A DNA stretch of 64,000 nt from Fischerella sp. CENA71 (GTDB lineage: Bacteria > Cyanobacteriota > Cyanobacteriia > Cyanobacteriales > Nostocaceae). The stretch covers positions 1 through 64,000 of the forward strand of contig JANBVI010000026.1 in the NCBI GenBank assembly GCA_024239075.1. The letters run 5' to 3'. Of this stretch, positions 62,581-64,000 are shown piece after piece (the first letter of the stretch is position 1; each line of letters starts with the position of its first letter). Position numbers and translations under genes: made by a program. The notes beneath the pieces are model-generated. The model saw nothing but the letters and a program-made list of their open reading frames with translations. It had not been told where the DNA came from and made no database searches.

Positions 62581-64000
62581 ATGAATCATGATCAGATGGA
62601 AACAGATTTACCAATAATATCAGAAATTTCTGAGATTGAAATTTCAAAAACACCTATTTTTTCTGATATCTTACCAAAAGATAAAGACAAATTTTCCAAA
62701 GATGCTATTCGTACTAGCCTTAAAGCTTCAACTATAGATGGTATATTTGCAGGCATTTTTGGTATTACGACTGGCGGCATTTTATTGAGTAATTTTTTAG
62801 TAGAATTGGGCGCTAGTCCAGTAGCTTTTGGACTGCTTGCTTCTATCCCGATGCTGGTGAATTTAATTCAACCTCTGGGTGCTTATATATCAGAACGTTT
62901 TCACAGTCGCTGTCAGTATTCTCTATTAATTTATGCACCTTCTCGACTAATTTGGTTGATTTTAGTAATTGGTATAGCAGCCTTTAGCCAGAAACTAATT
63001 GATTCTCAGCAGTTAATTACACTAACACTCTTGATTGTCTCAGTCAGCCATCTTTGGGGAGGTTTAGGTAGTGCATCTTGGCTTTCATGGATGGCCACGC
63101 TAGTCCATCGACGGTTGCGGGGGCGATATTTTGGCATACGCAACAGTGTTGCTAGCTTGACCAATTTGATTTGCGTACCTTTAGCAGGATTAGCTGTATC
63201 TCATTGGTATGGTGGTACTCTCCCAGGTTACGGAGTAGCACTGTTTATTGGTATTTTGTTTGGGATGATGAGTTTGGTCTGTCAGTACTTTAAGCTAGAC
63301 ATCAATCCTCAAGTACAAAATGCTGTAGTTACAAATGCAAAAAATTTAGATGTAACTACCAAAGGGCAAATAGCAAAGATTAACTTGATCTCTCAACCCA
63401 AATTTTGGCAGACTATCCGCAAGGACAGTAATTTTTTAATGTTTTTGCTCTACTTCAGTGTATGGATGTTTGCTGTTAATCTTTGTAACCCCTTTTTCAA
63501 TCTTTACATGTTAGATACCCTCAACTTAGATGTCAGTTGGGTAACTGTTTACAGCAGCCTGCAAGCAGGGGCAAATATGTTAATGTTGATCCTCTGGGGA
63601 AGATTAGCAGATAAAATCGGCAATCGTTCTGTTCTATTTTTTATTGGAATTTTGGTAGCGATCGCACCGTTGTTGTGGTTGGGTATTGGCTACACTCCCC
63701 TAGATATGTGGTTATGGTTGCCAATATTACACATTTTCTTGGGAGGAACTGGCGCGGCTATTGATTTGTGTGGTAATAATATGCAGCTAGAAGTTGCACC
63801 AGTGAGAAATCAGTCGATCTATTTTGCAACTGTAGCTGCGGTTGCTGGCTTGTGTGGCGCTTTCGGTACAATTCTTGGTGGTTTTCTGGTACAAATTAAT
63901 TTTAGTGGAGGCATACTAGGATTGTTCGTTTTCTCCACAATATTTAGGCTTGTTGCACTTTTACCACTCATTTTTGTGCAAGAGTCACGAGGACAGTCTT
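62581..64000 (+). CDS. MFS transporter (runs off the window)
   Basis: The frame starting ATG 62581 (MNHDQMETDLPIISEISEIE) is open to the window end, so the gene is partial at its 3' end. It has at least ten hydrophobic helices in the visible 473 residues, with LLASIPMLVNLIQPLGAYIS, RRLRGRYFGIRNSVASLTNL and LWGRLADKIGNRSVLFF, the MFS_1-type cytoplasmic loop. Substrate not predictable. Divergent from the sugar-binding protein with 283 bp between. Confidence 0.85.
   Translation, partial: MNHDQMETDLPIISEISEIEISKTPIFSDILPKDKDKFSKDAIRTSLKASTIDGIFAGIFGITTGGILLSNFLVELGASPVAFGLLASIPMLVNLIQPLGAYISERFHSRCQYSLLIYAPSRLIWLILVIGIAAFSQKLIDSQQLITLTLLIVSVSHLWGGLGSASWLSWMATLVHRRLRGRYFGIRNSVASLTNLICVPLAGLAVSHWYGGTLPGYGVALFIGILFGMMSLVCQYFKLDINPQVQNAVVTNAKNLDVTTKGQIAKINLISQPKFWQTIRKDSNFLMFLLYFSVWMFAVNLCNPFFNLYMLDTLNLDVSWVTVYSSLQAGANMLMLILWGRLADKIGNRSVLFFIGILVAIAPLLWLGIGYTPLDMWLWLPILHIFLGGTGAAIDLCGNNMQLEVAPVRNQSIYFATVAAVAGLCGAFGTILGGFLVQINFSGGILGLFVFSTIFRLVALLPLIFVQESRGQS

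Overview
The window comes from a filamentous, probably heterocyst-forming cyanobacterium (Nostocales type). It carries a psbA gene for the photosystem II D1 protein, a complete hmpA-F hormogonium motility locus, a PATAN-type response regulator, cyanobacterial-type Tic20, DUF2993 and DedA genes, very many GCGATCGC (HIP1) sites, and heptanucleotide tandem repeats typical of this group. Family assignments come from reading motifs; no database search was run.

Region 1 (1-11.1 kb) is bounded by a perfect inverted repeat of at least 120 bp (1-120 and 10963-11082). Inside it, eight genes run on the minus strand with little space between them: a sulfonate/taurine-type ABC substrate-binding lipoprotein, an AprA/FrdA-like flavoprotein, a PP2C-like phosphatase, a GNAT, a non-canonical PdxJ, a second GNAT, a double-[4Fe-4S] ferredoxin and a HEAT-repeat protein. 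Also inside are an Mrp ATPase, a 2-oxoglutarate/Fe(II) oxygenase and a degraded ssuE-like flavin reductase fragment just upstream of the run. I infer a sulfur or organosulfur redox module; its chemistry is not established. A gene at 2464-3515 is split by a 311-bp MITE with 18-bp terminal repeats and a 9-bp target duplication; removing the element restores one open reading frame of 243 codons.

Region 2 (11.1-24.7 kb) is a graveyard of mobile elements: fragments of ISAs1, IS630, IS110, IS1380, IS982, IS4 and IS5 type transposases, at least two MITE types and iteron-like repeats. A few cargo genes survive among them: a TPM-domain membrane protein, a GntR-type regulator, a PAS fragment, a heme-oxygenase-like diiron protein and a DUF6788-like protein. 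Region 3 (24.8-31.3 kb) holds a PD-(D/E)XK nuclease-like gene beside tRNA-Arg(TCT), small cyanobacterial conserved proteins and ppc, followed by a block of short tandem repeats. Region 4 (31.3-37.4 kb) has an SGNH-type acyltransferase plus MBOAT pair (likely polysaccharide O-acetylation) and psbA with its terminator.

Region 5 (38.0-50.6 kb) is the chemotaxis-like hmp locus: hmpA, B, C, D and E on the minus strand, with hmpF divergent. Region 6 (50.6-64.0 kb) is mostly housekeeping: tilS, glyA, a tic20-like gene, an FAH-family gene, rpsF, a coiled-coil protein, a STAS protein, a DedA protein, argG, a DUF2993 protein, a sugar-type substrate-binding lipoprotein, and an MFS transporter that runs off the right edge. 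Short intergenic repeats have invaded two essential-looking coding sequences in frame (ppc and tilS).
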